Shown here: piece after piece, positions 7,412 to 16,602 of the stretch
Numbering within the stretch: the first letter of the stretch is position 1
Layout of the letters: each line of letters starts with the position of its first letter
Assembly: GCA_015066875.1 (NCBI GenBank)
Contig: SVNM01000017.1
Coordinates: 1 to 39,151, forward strand
Length of the DNA: 39,151 nucleotides
Reading direction: 5' to 3'
DNA from: Ruminococcus sp.
GTDB taxonomy: Bacteria; Bacillota; Clostridia; Oscillospirales; Ruminococcaceae
Translations under genes and position numbers: made by a program
The notes under the pieces: model-generated
Databases searched by the model: none
What the model was told of the DNA's origin: nothing
Seen by the model: the letters and a program-made list of their open reading frames with translations, nothing else

Positions 7412-8557
7412 TTACTTACGCTTTTTTGCTTCTGCTTTCTTCACAAGCTTATCGACTACCTCAAGAATACGCTCCTGAGTATCATTAAGATGAAGTGAAA
7501 GTGCTGTATCGGACATTTTCTCCACAAGAGCCTTGTCGTTGTAAAGCTTTTCGATTTCGGATATCATTTTATCCTTTGTTACATTCTTCTGTTCTATTAC
7601 AACAGAAGCTCCGGCATTGCCAAGAACCATAGCATTATGATACTGGTGATTTCCCGCAACTACAGGTGAAGGAATAAGTATCGAAGCCTTTCCTGAAGCT
7701 TCAAGCTCAGCAAGAGTAGATGCTCCCGAACGGCATACTACCACATCGGCAGAAGCCATACAAACGTCCATATCGTTGATATATTCTGTAATTCTCAGTC
7801 TTTCGCTCTTAAGAGGAATACCTGCTTCCTGCATCTGCTTCGGGAAGGTATCCTTACCCATACCGCCGTATCCATGAATATGGTTAATGGCAAGACCTTT
7901 TCCTGTGTGCCACTTAATAACCTCTGCCACATTTTCGTTGATACAGCCTGCACCGAGGCTTCCGCCGAAAGAAAGTATTGTAAAGCTGTCATCAAAGCCA
8001 AGACGCTTTCTTGCTTCGTTTTTGGACATTTTCGTTATACTGCTTCTTACAGGAAGTCCCGTTACAACATAATCAATCTTATCCTTGTCCATATATTCGA
8101 GAGCTTCCTTGACCGTAAACATAACGTAGTCTACTTCCTTTGCAAGAAGCTTGTTTGTTACGCCCGGAAATGCGTTCTGCTCGTGAATTGCTGTGGGAAT
8201 TCCCATTTTCGACGCCTTGCGGATTACAGGTCCTGAAGCGTATCCTCCCGTACCTATTGCAATATCGGGAGAAAATCCCTTGATAATCTCCCCCGCACGC
8301 TTGCCTGATGTAGCAAGATACGCTAAGGCTTTGAAATTTCTTCCTATGTTCTCAAGAGAAATCTGTCTCTGAAAACCGGCTACCTTCATTGTTTCAAGTC
8401 TGTACCCTGCCTGTGGAACAAGCTTTGCTTCCATTCCGTCGGGAGTTCCAACAAAAAGAAACTCTGCATCGGGATATTTCAGTTTTATCATATCAGCAAT
8501 TGCAAGTGCGGGATTTATATGTCCGCCCGTACCTCCGCAAGCCATTAATACCTTCAT
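7412..8557 (-). CDS. murG: Lipid II synthase MurG (undecaprenyl-PP-MurNAc-pentapeptide GlcNAc transferase)
   Basis: This 381-residue GT-B glycosyltransferase adds GlcNAc to lipid I at the inner face of the membrane to give lipid II. The N-terminal glycine-rich loop CGGTGGHINPALA (residues 7-19), the IGTGGYASGP segment, HEQNAFPGVTNK and the C-terminal donor-site region SGASTLAELEASGKASILIPSP are all present and in order. A Lys-rich C-terminus could help membrane association. AAAGGAG precedes the start. It lies between ftsW and murA, 27 bases after ftsW, in the order usual for clostridial dcw operons. Confidence 0.97.
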   Translation of the reverse strand: MKVLMACGGTGGHINPALAIADMIKLKYPDAEFLFVGTPDGMEAKLVPQAGYRLETMKVAGFQRQISLENIGRNFKALAYLATSGKRAGEIIKGFSPDIAIGTGGYASGPVIRKASKMGIPTAIHEQNAFPGVTNKLLAKEVDYVMFTVKEALEYMDKDKIDYVVTGLPVRSSITKMSKNEARKRLGFDDSFTILSFGGSLGAGCINENVAEVIKWHTGKGLAINHIHGYGGMGKDTFPKQMQEAGIPLKSERLRITEYINDMDVCMASADVVVCRSGASTLAELEASGKASILIPSPVVAGNHQYHNAMVLGNAGASVVIEQKNVTKDKMISEIEKLYNDKALVEKMSDTALSLHLNDTQERILEVVDKLVKKAEAKKRK

Positions 8558-8584
8558 ATAGTCATACTCCTTTGAGTTGATTTC

Positions 8585-9889
8585 TTACGCATTTTTTGCA
8601 GAATCGTTATTGTAATCCTCATCATTGTCCTCATCGCTGTCGTTTTCCTTTTTATCGGGAACAGGCACAGGTTCGGGTTCGGGATAATATCTCTGCTGAG
8701 AAATATTAAGCATTATTCCCATTTCCGCAAGTTGCATTATCAGCGCAGTTCCTCCGTAACTGAAGAACGGCAGACTGATACCTGTGTTCGGTATAAGATT
8801 GCTTACTACCGCAAGATTAAGAACAGTCTGAATACCGATCTGAGTTGTTATGCCAACTGCTATAAGCATACCGAAGCGGTCCTTACAGCGTGAAGCAATG
8901 GAAAATCCCTCCATAACGAGAAGAAGGAAAACTATGATAACCGCAAGAGCTCCCACAAAGCCAAGCTCTTCGCATACAATGGGGAAAACAAAGTCGTTTT
9001 TTGTTTCGGGAAGGTAAAGATACTTCTGTCTTGAATTTCCAAGACCAAGACCGAAAAGTCCGCCTGAGCCGATTGCTATAAGCGAGTTTGCGGTCTGCCA
9101 TGTTTCATTGAGGACATCGGCAAAGGGGTCCTGCCATGATTTTATACGAGTAGCAACATATCCGCCTTCGATACCTGCCTGCCATTTGATGAACAGAATG
9201 GCTACAGTAAGCGCTCCGAAAAAGAGCAGTGCAAACTGTTTTCTGTTAGCTCCGCCACAAAGAATCATCGCTACGGCAATAGAGCCTATGAGGATTGTAC
9301 CTGAAAGGTGTGGCTCAAGTATCAGCAGAACTGCATAAACTCCGAGCAGAAATGCATATTTCACAATACCTGTTTTAAAATCATTCATTTTCTTGCCGTC
9401 CTTTTCCATACTGTAGGCAAAGAAAATAATAATCGTAAACTTGGCTACCTCTGACGGCTGGAAGCCTATTCCTGCGATATCAAGCCATCTTTTTGCTCCC
9501 ATATCACCGCCCTCATCGTTACCGATTGCAAGTACAAGAACAAGAAGCACTGCTCCCACAATGTAGAGCAATCCTGCGATATTGAATTTTTTGATAAGGG
9601 GAATTCTGATTTTCTTGAAGTTATGGTAATCCATCTTCATAAAAAAAATCAGCGCAAGAAAGCCTATTCCCGCATTTATAAGCTGATTTTTAGCGTAGTA
9701 AAGACCATCCCCGCCGTGCTCGCTGTATGCCCAGGCATAGCTTGCCGACGACATCATTACCAGTCCGACTACAAGAAGTATCATTACATATGTGAAAAAG
9801 GAAAGGCTTATATCACCGTTGCGTCCGTCTCCGAGAAAGGCTTTGACAAGTCCCACTGAGGAGCTTTTCTTTTTCTTTGGTTTTGACAT
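8585..9889 (-). CDS. ftsW: SEDS peptidoglycan glycosyltransferase FtsW
   Basis: This 434-residue polytopic membrane protein has about ten membrane segments and belongs to the SEDS family, which polymerises lipid II at the septum. Diagnostic stretches are GAKRWLDIAGIGFQPSEVAKF, EPHLSGTILI, GLGLGNSRQKYLYLPE and the C-terminal PNTGISLPFFSYGGTALI. The N-terminus is basic (KPKKKKSSS) and the C-terminal tail is long, Pro-Glu-rich and acidic (about 35 residues), probably cytoplasmic. It lies beside mraY and murG, and its partner transpeptidase is most likely the PASTA-containing PBP of the same operon. FtsW rather than RodA or SpoVE is chosen from position; the three are close paralogues. GGAGGAGG precedes the ATG. 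Confidence 0.92.
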   Translation of the reverse strand: MSKPKKKKSSSVGLVKAFLGDGRNGDISLSFFTYVMILLVVGLVMMSSASYAWAYSEHGGDGLYYAKNQLINAGIGFLALIFFMKMDYHNFKKIRIPLIKKFNIAGLLYIVGAVLLVLVLAIGNDEGGDMGAKRWLDIAGIGFQPSEVAKFTIIIFFAYSMEKDGKKMNDFKTGIVKYAFLLGVYAVLLILEPHLSGTILIGSIAVAMILCGGANRKQFALLFFGALTVAILFIKWQAGIEGGYVATRIKSWQDPFADVLNETWQTANSLIAIGSGGLFGLGLGNSRQKYLYLPETKNDFVFPIVCEELGFVGALAVIIVFLLLVMEGFSIASRCKDRFGMLIAVGITTQIGIQTVLNLAVVSNLIPNTGISLPFFSYGGTALIMQLAEMGIMLNISQQRYYPEPEPVPVPDKKENDSDEDNDEDYNNDSAKNA

Positions 9890-9918
9890 TTTTTACCTCC
9901 TCCGGGTTAGTTTTCCTG

Positions 9919-10953
9919 TCAGATTACAAATAAAAGCAGTCCGATTATTCCGGATAATGCTCCTACGGCTGAAAAGAGTATTACGATTTTATACTCGCTG
10001 TATCCGCTGAGCTCAAAATGATGATGGATAGGAGTCATCTTGAAAAGTCTTTTACCCTCGTGTGTGGGGCTTTTTTTCTTTGTATGCTTGAAATACAATA
10101 CCTGTATTACAACAGAAAGAGCCTCAAGAATATATACAATCGCAACAAGCACAAGGAAAAAATGCTTATGAAGCATAAGTCCGATTGCTGTTACGGAAGC
10201 TCCCAAAAACATTGAGCCTGTATCTCCCATAAAGCACTTTGCGGGGTTAAGATTCCAAATCATAAAGCCCAGGCATCCGCCTGCAAGAGCCATTGTATAT
10301 ACAGAAAGCTCATTCTCCTTCATAGCTGTGCAGGCTAAAGTGAATATGAGCATTGCAACAAATGTTACTGTAGAGCAAAGTCCGTCTACTCCGTCTGTGA
10401 GATTTACGGCATTTGTAAGATATATTATTACCGGAATCATCAGAATATAATAGAAAAATCCTGCGTCAAAGGCAAAAAATCCTAAATCAATTACTGTTGA
10501 TGTATCTCCGAAAATGTACATAGCACAAAGGAAAAGTGCCGAAAATACAAGTTGCATTGCCATTTTCTGAACAGCTGTAAGACCGTCGTTATTCTTTCTT
10601 GCTACCTTGAGGTAATCGTCAATAAAGCCGATAAGTCCGAAAAGCACGGCAAATACTATACAGCTTAAAAATCTGAACAGACTGTCTGTATTCTCCTGAC
10701 TTGTCATATCCACACCGCATCGCCAGATATAAAGGAGATATCCGCAGATTGATGTAAGCACTGTTGACAGGATAAACATAAATCCGCCCATTGTAGGGGT
10801 GCCCTGTTTTTTTGCGTGCCACTGAGGGCCCTCTTCGGTTTTGATAGGCTGTCCGAATTTCAGCTTATGAAGAAACGGAATAAGGAAAAATCCCGATATT
10901 CCTGCAATTGCGAATGATAATACAGATACTGTCAAATTAATCCAGAATGGCAT
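9919..10953 (-). CDS. mraY: Phospho-N-acetylmuramoyl-pentapeptide transferase MraY
   Basis: This 344-residue integral membrane enzyme with about ten membrane segments transfers phospho-MurNAc-pentapeptide from UDP to undecaprenyl phosphate, producing lipid I. The conserved motifs are all visible: TPTMGGFMF near residue 52, the Mg-binding IDDYLK pair Asp112-Asp113, NAVNLTDGVDGL, and the C-terminal TPIHHHFELSG. It lies between murE and ftsW. The ribosome binding site (GGGAG) is rather far from the ATG, about 12 bases, so translation may be weaker or coupled to murE, whose stop codon is only 22 bases upstream. Confidence 0.97.
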   Translation of the reverse strand: MPFWINLTVSVLSFAIAGISGFFLIPFLHKLKFGQPIKTEEGPQWHAKKQGTPTMGGFMFILSTVLTSICGYLLYIWRCGVDMTSQENTDSLFRFLSCIVFAVLFGLIGFIDDYLKVARKNNDGLTAVQKMAMQLVFSALFLCAMYIFGDTSTVIDLGFFAFDAGFFYYILMIPVIIYLTNAVNLTDGVDGLCSTVTFVAMLIFTLACTAMKENELSVYTMALAGGCLGFMIWNLNPAKCFMGDTGSMFLGASVTAIGLMLHKHFFLVLVAIVYILEALSVVIQVLYFKHTKKKSPTHEGKRLFKMTPIHHHFELSGYSEYKIVILFSAVGALSGIIGLLLFVI

Positions 10954-10975
10954 TTTAGTTCACTGCTCCCAATTA

Positions 10976-12415
10976 TTATTGTTCAAGAAGTTCGAGTCCC
11001 TCTGCAACGACCTCACGTTCATCAAAGTGAATATGAACGCCGTCTGCGAGAATCTGATAATCCTCGTGTCCCTTGCCCGCAAGAACTATAACATCGTCTT
11101 TACAGGCTGTTTTCAGAGCGTGATATATAGCTTCACGCCTGTCAGTCACCACATCATAGGGAATATTACTGTCGCTTAGTCCTGTCAAAATGTCACTGAT
11201 AATGGCTTCGGGATCTTCATTTCTCGGATTATCCGAAGTTACGATAAGCTTATCTGCATACATTGACGCAGACCTTGCCATCTTAGGACGCTTTGTTGCA
11301 TCGCGGTTTCCTCCGCATCCGAAAAGGCATACAAGTCTTCCCTTTGTATATTCCTTTACGCTTCTGAGGATATTCTCCACTGCATCGGGAGTATGCGCAT
11401 AATCGCAAATTACTGTGAAGTCTCTTCCTGTGGGGATAACCTCACATCTGCCCTTTACTCCTCTGCAGGTTTCGATTGAAGCAAAAACCTTATCCGAGGG
11501 AATTCCAAGCTTAAGACAGGTTGCTACTGCAACTGTAATGTTAGATACGTTGAACATTCCGGGAATAGATGTCTTTATAAGGCTTGACTTTCCGCCCTTG
11601 CAGAGCCAGAAGCTTGAGCCCGATGACTTTATCTTTATTCCGTCGGCATAATAATCCGCTGTATCCTTGATGCTGAAGGAGTACTTTTCGCAGTTTATCT
11701 CGCTTAAAAGTCTCCTGCCGTACTCGTCATCGGCATTGCACAGAGCTATGTCACAGGCATCAAAAAGCATTTTCTTTGCCTGATAGTAGTCCTCCATATC
11801 CTTATGGTAATCAAGATGATCCTGTGTGAGATTTGTAAATACGGCTATGTCAAAACGGCAGGGACCTATTCTGTGCTGTACAAGTCCGAATGAAGAAACC
11901 TCCATAACAACGTATTCACAGCCGGATTTTACCATTTTGTCAAAGAGCTCCATAAGCTCAAAAGCCATAGGAGTTGTATTCCCTGTAGGTACGATCTCAT
12001 CGCCGATTTCGTTCTGAATTGTACCCACAAGACCCGTCTTATGTCCGTTTTCCATAAGAATGTGCTTGATTATATTTGTGATGGTTGTCTTGCCGTTTGT
12101 ACCTGTTACTCCGATAAGCTTCATTTTTCTTTCGGGGTGGTCAAACCACTTTGCGCAGAGCTTTCCATAGAGGCGACGTGAATTTTCAGTAATAATCTGT
12201 CTGTCGCCAAGTCCCAGATCACGCTCGCATATTACTGCTGTTGCACCGTTTGCAAGCATTTCCTCTGCAAAATCGTGTCCGTCAAAGCTTGCTCCCTTAA
12301 CACACACGAATATACTTCCGGGAACAACCTTTTTCGTATTATCGGTAATCACACTTATTTCTGTATCTTCAAGTGATGTTACCGCATTATCTTCAAGAAG
12401 CTCATATAATCTCAT
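10976..12415 (-). CDS. murE: UDP-MurNAc-tripeptide synthetase MurE (meso-DAP type)
   Basis: This 479-residue cytoplasmic Mur ligase adds the third amino acid of the peptidoglycan stem peptide, using ATP. The P-loop GVTGTNGKTTITN lies at about residues 104-116; the central and C-terminal Mur ligase domains follow with typical length. The substrate-selecting motif is DNPR (in TSDNPRNEDP, near residue 395), which in this family indicates meso-diaminopimelate rather than lysine, so the wall is predicted to be A1-gamma DAP type. An AGGAGG ribosome binding site precedes the ATG. It follows the PBP gene in the dcw operon. No murF or murD is present in the window. Confidence 0.96.
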   Translation of the reverse strand: MRLYELLEDNAVTSLEDTEISVITDNTKKVVPGSIFVCVKGASFDGHDFAEEMLANGATAVICERDLGLGDRQIITENSRRLYGKLCAKWFDHPERKMKLIGVTGTNGKTTITNIIKHILMENGHKTGLVGTIQNEIGDEIVPTGNTTPMAFELMELFDKMVKSGCEYVVMEVSSFGLVQHRIGPCRFDIAVFTNLTQDHLDYHKDMEDYYQAKKMLFDACDIALCNADDEYGRRLLSEINCEKYSFSIKDTADYYADGIKIKSSGSSFWLCKGGKSSLIKTSIPGMFNVSNITVAVATCLKLGIPSDKVFASIETCRGVKGRCEVIPTGRDFTVICDYAHTPDAVENILRSVKEYTKGRLVCLFGCGGNRDATKRPKMARSASMYADKLIVTSDNPRNEDPEAIISDILTGLSDSNIPYDVVTDRREAIYHALKTACKDDVIVLAGKGHEDYQILADGVHIHFDEREVVAEGLELLEQ

Positions 12416-12474
12416 TTCGCCCCTCCTGTCTGTTTTCTTTTATTCTTTTTTATATTTTGTCCGCTATACACGGA

Positions 12475-14817
12475 TTAATCTGAATTCTCGTAAACTATGA
12501 ATTCAAGCTCTATTACAGTACCCTTGGGCACCTGTGTACCCGCCTTGATTGACTGGCTGTGAACTCGTGCATCGGAACGTTCTGTAGAAGCTCCTGTTGC
12601 CACAAAGTTAAGCTGGCGGTAGGCTATTGATTCATTTGCTGCCTGTGCGGAAACTCCTATAAGATCGGGTACCTCTGTGTATTCTGTGGAATACTCCATA
12701 GTGTAAAGATACACACAGCCGTCCTTTGAGATTGAAGAACCTGTAACAGGTGACTGAGCTACTACATTGAGGCCGTCTCCGATAACCTTGTACTCTACGC
12801 CGAGGCCGTCAAGTGTGGCTGTAGCGTCTGAAAGCTCGCCCTCAAGCAGAGGAACCTTTACATCGAGATTTGCAACCTCTGCATCTGTGTACTCAGGATA
12901 AAATCCCAGATAAGGCAGAACATCGGTAAGAATGTCTCTTGCAGTAGGAACAGCTACGGTACTTCCGTAGTATCCCAGCTGTTTATTCGGCATATCAGCC
13001 ATTACAAGAAGTATTATTTCGGGATCATCTGCAGGAGTAAAGCAGACGTATGAAGCTGCGTATTCCTGTTCATCATCTGCATCGCCTGTAAGACTGAGTC
13101 GCTGTGATGTACCCGACTTACCGCCGATTGAATATCCCTTGATAGTTACGTTACCGCCGTTATTATCTGTTACAACTCGCTCAAGAGCCTCACGCATTTT
13201 AGCAGATGTATCCTCTGAAATTACCTGACGCTTAACAGTACGCTCGTTATTGAGCACAACGTTGCCGTCCTCATCAACAATCTTATCAACCACATAAGGT
13301 TCAAGGAGGTATCCTCCATTGATTGTTGCGCAATAAGCGGTAATCATTTCCATAGGAGTCATTGTATTACCCTGTCCGAAAGAACATACGGCAAGGTCAA
13401 CGTTTGACATTTTGTCTGCTGTATAGTGAATTCCCACGCTTTCACCGGGAAGGTCTATTCCTGATTTTTCGCCCAGACCGAAGGCATCAAAATAATAGCA
13501 GAAAAGGTCAACACCAAGTCTTGAGCCTATTTCCATAAACGCAGGGTTACACGAGTTTGTAAGTGCCTTATAGTAATCCTGTGAACCATGTCCCACTGTC
13601 TTATGGCACTTGATAGGAACAGGGTGTCCGTCAAGCATAACCTGACCGCTGCAATAGAAGTTATCTCCTGTAAGGTCGATAAGATTTTCCTCCATAGCTG
13701 CGGCACTTGTAATAACTTTGAATACAGAACCCGGCTCGTAGATTTCAGTGATACACTTGTTCTTCCACTGAGCCTCACGTGCGGCAGACTTCGCCTCAGA
13801 AGCCTCCTCACCCGTAAGCATAGCTATCTGCGAAGCAACATTTGTATCAGCAATAGCGTATGGGTTGTTAAGGTCAAAGCTGGGACAGGTTGCCATTGAA
13901 TAGATTTCAGCTGTTTTTGCATTCATCAGTATTGCACAGGCACGGTTTTTTATCTCAAATTCATCTACCATCTCCTGAAGATGCTTCTCAAGGTAGTACT
14001 GAAGAGTCATATCGATTGTAAGATAAATATCGTCGCCATTTTCGGCGGGATATGTTTTTGAATATCTGTAAGGAAGCTCATTTCCGTTTGAGTCCTTGGC
14101 AGAAATAGTTTTTCCGTCAACTCCCGCAAGATATTCGTTATAATAAGCCTCAAGGCCGTAAGCGCCGTTTCCGTCAGCAGAGGTAAATCCGATAACCGAG
14201 GCAGCAAGCTCATTCTGAGGATAATAGCGTTTTGTATCCTCATCAACATTAAGGCTTGTAAGTCCGTACTGATTGAAAAATGCAAGAACCTCATCGGCAA
14301 CAGGCTTTTCAACCTGGTCCTGAAGAACGCTGTACTGGTTATTGGCTGACATAGCACTTGTAACCTTATCAGCTGTAATTCCAAGCTTTGTAGACAGCAG
14401 ATTTACAGCGTCCTGACGGAAAGCCTCAGCAGAAACCGGAAGAAGGTCTGTCTGATTGCCTTCCTCGTCAAAATCGGGGATATATGTACCCGCAAGCTTT
14501 TCGGCATTCTGCTTATCTATCGCCTTCTGAAGATACTCCATATCCTCTGCAAAGCGTTTAGGATCAATAAACACCTTATAAACAGACGCACTCTTGGCAA
14601 GAGGCGTTCCTGTTGAATCGTAAATAGAGCCTCTGTGGGCAGAAATCGGTATCGAGCCAAAGTGCATATCATTTGCCATTGTCTGATACTTCTGGTTTTC
14701 AACTATTGATATTTTAAAGAAATTGCCTGCCACAACAGCAAACAGAGCACTGAATGCTGCGGTCATAACAATTTTTGATCTGAATTTCATTGATTTTGAA
14801 GGAACATTGTTAACCAA
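12475..14817 (-). CDS. ftsI: Class B penicillin-binding protein with two PASTA domains (FtsI/PBP2B or SpoVD type)
   Basis: This 780-residue membrane-anchored transpeptidase cross-links septal peptidoglycan. It has one membrane segment (about residues 13-33) and a PBP dimerisation domain with HRGSIYDSTGTPLA. The transpeptidase domain has SVFK (Ser364-Lys367), SCN (422-424) and KSGT (567-570). Two C-terminal PASTA repeats lie at about 653-707 and 712-776. A TTG start at 14817 is favoured by AAAGGAAG six bases upstream; an ATG at 14790 is the alternative. In Firmicutes both the division PBP (PBP2B) and the sporulation PBP SpoVD have PASTA domains and lie here; only one is present, and position next to ftsL favours the division role. 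A 332-base structured gap precedes it. Confidence 0.9.
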   Translation of the reverse strand: MVNNVPSKSMKFRSKIVMTAAFSALFAVVAGNFFKISIVENQKYQTMANDMHFGSIPISAHRGSIYDSTGTPLAKSASVYKVFIDPKRFAEDMEYLQKAIDKQNAEKLAGTYIPDFDEEGNQTDLLPVSAEAFRQDAVNLLSTKLGITADKVTSAMSANNQYSVLQDQVEKPVADEVLAFFNQYGLTSLNVDEDTKRYYPQNELAASVIGFTSADGNGAYGLEAYYNEYLAGVDGKTISAKDSNGNELPYRYSKTYPAENGDDIYLTIDMTLQYYLEKHLQEMVDEFEIKNRACAILMNAKTAEIYSMATCPSFDLNNPYAIADTNVASQIAMLTGEEASEAKSAAREAQWKNKCITEIYEPGSVFKVITSAAAMEENLIDLTGDNFYCSGQVMLDGHPVPIKCHKTVGHGSQDYYKALTNSCNPAFMEIGSRLGVDLFCYYFDAFGLGEKSGIDLPGESVGIHYTADKMSNVDLAVCSFGQGNTMTPMEMITAYCATINGGYLLEPYVVDKIVDEDGNVVLNNERTVKRQVISEDTSAKMREALERVVTDNNGGNVTIKGYSIGGKSGTSQRLSLTGDADDEQEYAASYVCFTPADDPEIILLVMADMPNKQLGYYGSTVAVPTARDILTDVLPYLGFYPEYTDAEVANLDVKVPLLEGELSDATATLDGLGVEYKVIGDGLNVVAQSPVTGSSISKDGCVYLYTMEYSTEYTEVPDLIGVSAQAANESIAYRQLNFVATGASTERSDARVHSQSIKAGTQVPKGTVIELEFIVYENSD

Positions 14818-15149
14818 CAGATATCTTCCTTTCTGTTCGACTTTTTCCTACATATAACGCATTTCTTCTATAAATAGAATAAGGCAGGGAACCTACGCTA
14901 CCCCGCCTCTGAACACCGTTTTATCTTTTTTGGTGTCCGTTTTTTCGATACACGAAGGATTGTGCTTTATGCACAGAACTCTTACTCCGGAGAATATTTC
15001 CGTCTCCTCTCCGGAGCAGTGCTGTTCTTATATTTCCGATCACTCGATGTATCTCCTTTTGTTCTACATATCACTACGGCATTTCTTTATTTTTATATCG
15101 CCGTTGTCTTTTCATTTACGGGATAGCAACTATTATATTTATATTGGTA
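14818..15149 (-). promoter_or_regulatory. 332-base structured gap upstream of the PBP gene (possible leader RNA)
   Basis: This stretch has no recognisable gene, in an operon where other gaps are below 60 bases. On the minus strand it holds five successive inverted repeats. The first is GGATAG/CTATCC (15150-15155 with 15121-15126), which includes the ftsL stop. The second is a perfect 9-bp pair CTCCGGAGA/TCTCCGGAG (15008-15016 with 14985-14993). The third is TGTGC-ATAAA-GCACA (14961-14975). The fourth is ACACC/GGTGT (14932-14936 with 14913-14917). The fifth is AGGCGGGG/CCCTGCCT (14901-14908 with 14882-14889), followed by a U-rich run. A 40-codon GTG frame (14921-15043) with AAAGGAG upstream crosses several of them. 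A leader, attenuator or RNA processing region is plausible; I recognise no known riboswitch. Confidence 0.4.
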
Positions 15150-15656
15150 CTATCCTCTGAAATATTCCACAATTCCGTCAAACAGATTTTTCAGCTTCTG
15201 TCCGATGGTTTCTTCTGGCTGAGGAATATTTACAACGTCATTAGTCTGAATTTTGATGTACTTTATCTGTGATGAATCTATCTTTGTCATTCCAAGTACA
15301 TTCTCTGCATAATCTTCGACGTTCTTTGCAGTCATTCTGCTTTCAAGCTCAGACTGTAATCTGACATTTTCTGCTTCCATCAGAGTAAGCTCACTTGATT
15401 TTGCAGCAACCTTATTATAGATGCTGTTTCTTTTATCCAGTGTGTAAATTACTGATCCAAGCAGTGCTGCTGCCAGTACAGATACCAAAATAATAGTTAA
15501 CACAGAACCGCTTCTTGCTTCTGTATGCCTCATTACGATTTGCGGCTTTTGCTTTGACTCTTTTTTACGGTTTTCCTCATAATCGGGATAATCCGCAGGC
15601 TCGGCTCTGTTGTATGTTCCGTTTTTATAATAAAACGCCGAGTTCCGTTCAGCCAT
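15150..15656 (-). CDS. ftsL: Cell division protein FtsL
   Basis: This protein has 168 residues from the ATG at 15656; a GTG at 15668 sits directly on the AAAGGAG ribosome binding site and is less likely. It has a charged cytoplasmic N-terminus of about 55 residues, one membrane segment (roughly residues 50-70, SVLTIILVSVLAAALLGSVI) and an extracytoplasmic leucine-zipper-like coiled coil (about 75-105). The short conserved region AENVLGMTKIDSSQIKYIKI is typical of the FtsL/DivIC superfamily. It acts with FtsQ and DivIC to control FtsW and its PBP. Identity as FtsL rather than DivIC comes from the position between rsmH and the PBP gene. It overlaps the 3' end of rsmH by eight bases, indicating translational coupling. 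Confidence 0.88.
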   Translation of the reverse strand: MAERNSAFYYKNGTYNRAEPADYPDYEENRKKESKQKPQIVMRHTEARSGSVLTIILVSVLAAALLGSVIYTLDKRNSIYNKVAAKSSELTLMEAENVRLQSELESRMTAKNVEDYAENVLGMTKIDSSQIKYIKIQTNDVVNIPQPEETIGQKLKNLFDGIVEYFRG

Positions 15657-16590
15657 TGCCTTCCGCACTCCTTTCTATTATTCTGAGCTTTGCACTTCTG
15701 CTTCTGTTGTTTCTTTCAAGTTCTTTTGTATCCGCCTCTATGGGCTTTCTGTTTATAAGCGTGCCCTGTGGTTTATGTCCACACACGCACTGGGGAAAAT
15801 CCGGAGGGCATATACAGCCTTTACACCAACCGGCGAATTTCTGTTTCACTAATCGGTCCTCAAGTGAATGGAAGGTAATTACCGCAAGTCTTCCGCCTGG
15901 CTTAAGACTGTAAAAAGCTTCTTCAAGACCTTTCGAGAGGTGATCAAGTTCACCGTTAACAGCCATTCTTATTGCCTGGAATGTTTTCTTGCAAGGGTTT
16001 TTCTCTCGTCTCGCCTTCTGAGGAACACTGTTTTTTATTATTTCAGCCAGCTGAAGAGTTGTTTCTATAGGCGTCTCTTCCCTTGCCTTTACTATATTTG
16101 AGGCAATACTGCGCGAGAATTTCTCCTCACCGTACTCAAAAATAATTTTGGCAAGCTGCTGCTGAGAAAAAGTATTGACTACATCTGCAGCACTCAGTCC
16201 CTCTTTGCTCATTCGCATATCAAGGGGAGCATCTGCGTGATATGAAAATCCACGGCTATGTTCATCAAGCTGATATGATGAAACGCCAAGATCCATCAGT
16301 ATTCCGTCCACCTTATCAATGCCAAGGCTGTCAAGAACGCTTCTCATTTCCGAGTAATTGCTTCTTATAACCTGTGCATTAGGAAAAACGGAAAGCCTTT
16401 CGGAAGCAACAGCAACAGCATCGGGATCGCGGTCAAGAGAGATAAGTCTGCCTTTTTCGCTTAGGTGGCGGGCTATTTCCGAAGAATGGCCTGCACCGCC
16501 TGCTGTTCCGTCCACATAAATTCCGTCGGGACTAATATTTAATCCGTCAATACATTCATCAAGCATAACGGGCACATGTAAAAACTCCAT
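15649..16590 (-). CDS. rsmH: 16S rRNA (cytosine(1402)-N4)-methyltransferase RsmH
   Basis: This SAM-dependent enzyme (formerly MraW) methylates N4 of C1402 in the ribosomal decoding centre. It has 313 residues from the ATG at 16590, which lies five bases after AAGGAGAGG; a TTG one codon earlier is unlikely. Diagnostic stretches are HVPVMLDE at the N-terminus, the SAM motif GIYVDGTAGGAGHS, DLGVSSYQLDEHSRGFSYH, DMRM and the C-terminal KPGGRLAVITFHSLEDRLVK with the C-x-C-P-P-x-x-P-x-C segment. It lies between mraZ (12 bases downstream of it) and ftsL, the standard dcw order. Confidence 0.97.
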   Translation of the reverse strand: MEFLHVPVMLDECIDGLNISPDGIYVDGTAGGAGHSSEIARHLSEKGRLISLDRDPDAVAVASERLSVFPNAQVIRSNYSEMRSVLDSLGIDKVDGILMDLGVSSYQLDEHSRGFSYHADAPLDMRMSKEGLSAADVVNTFSQQQLAKIIFEYGEEKFSRSIASNIVKAREETPIETTLQLAEIIKNSVPQKARREKNPCKKTFQAIRMAVNGELDHLSKGLEEAFYSLKPGGRLAVITFHSLEDRLVKQKFAGWCKGCICPPDFPQCVCGHKPQGTLINRKPIEADTKELERNNRSRSAKLRIIERSAEGNG

Positions 16591-16602
16591 CAAAACCTCT
16601 CC

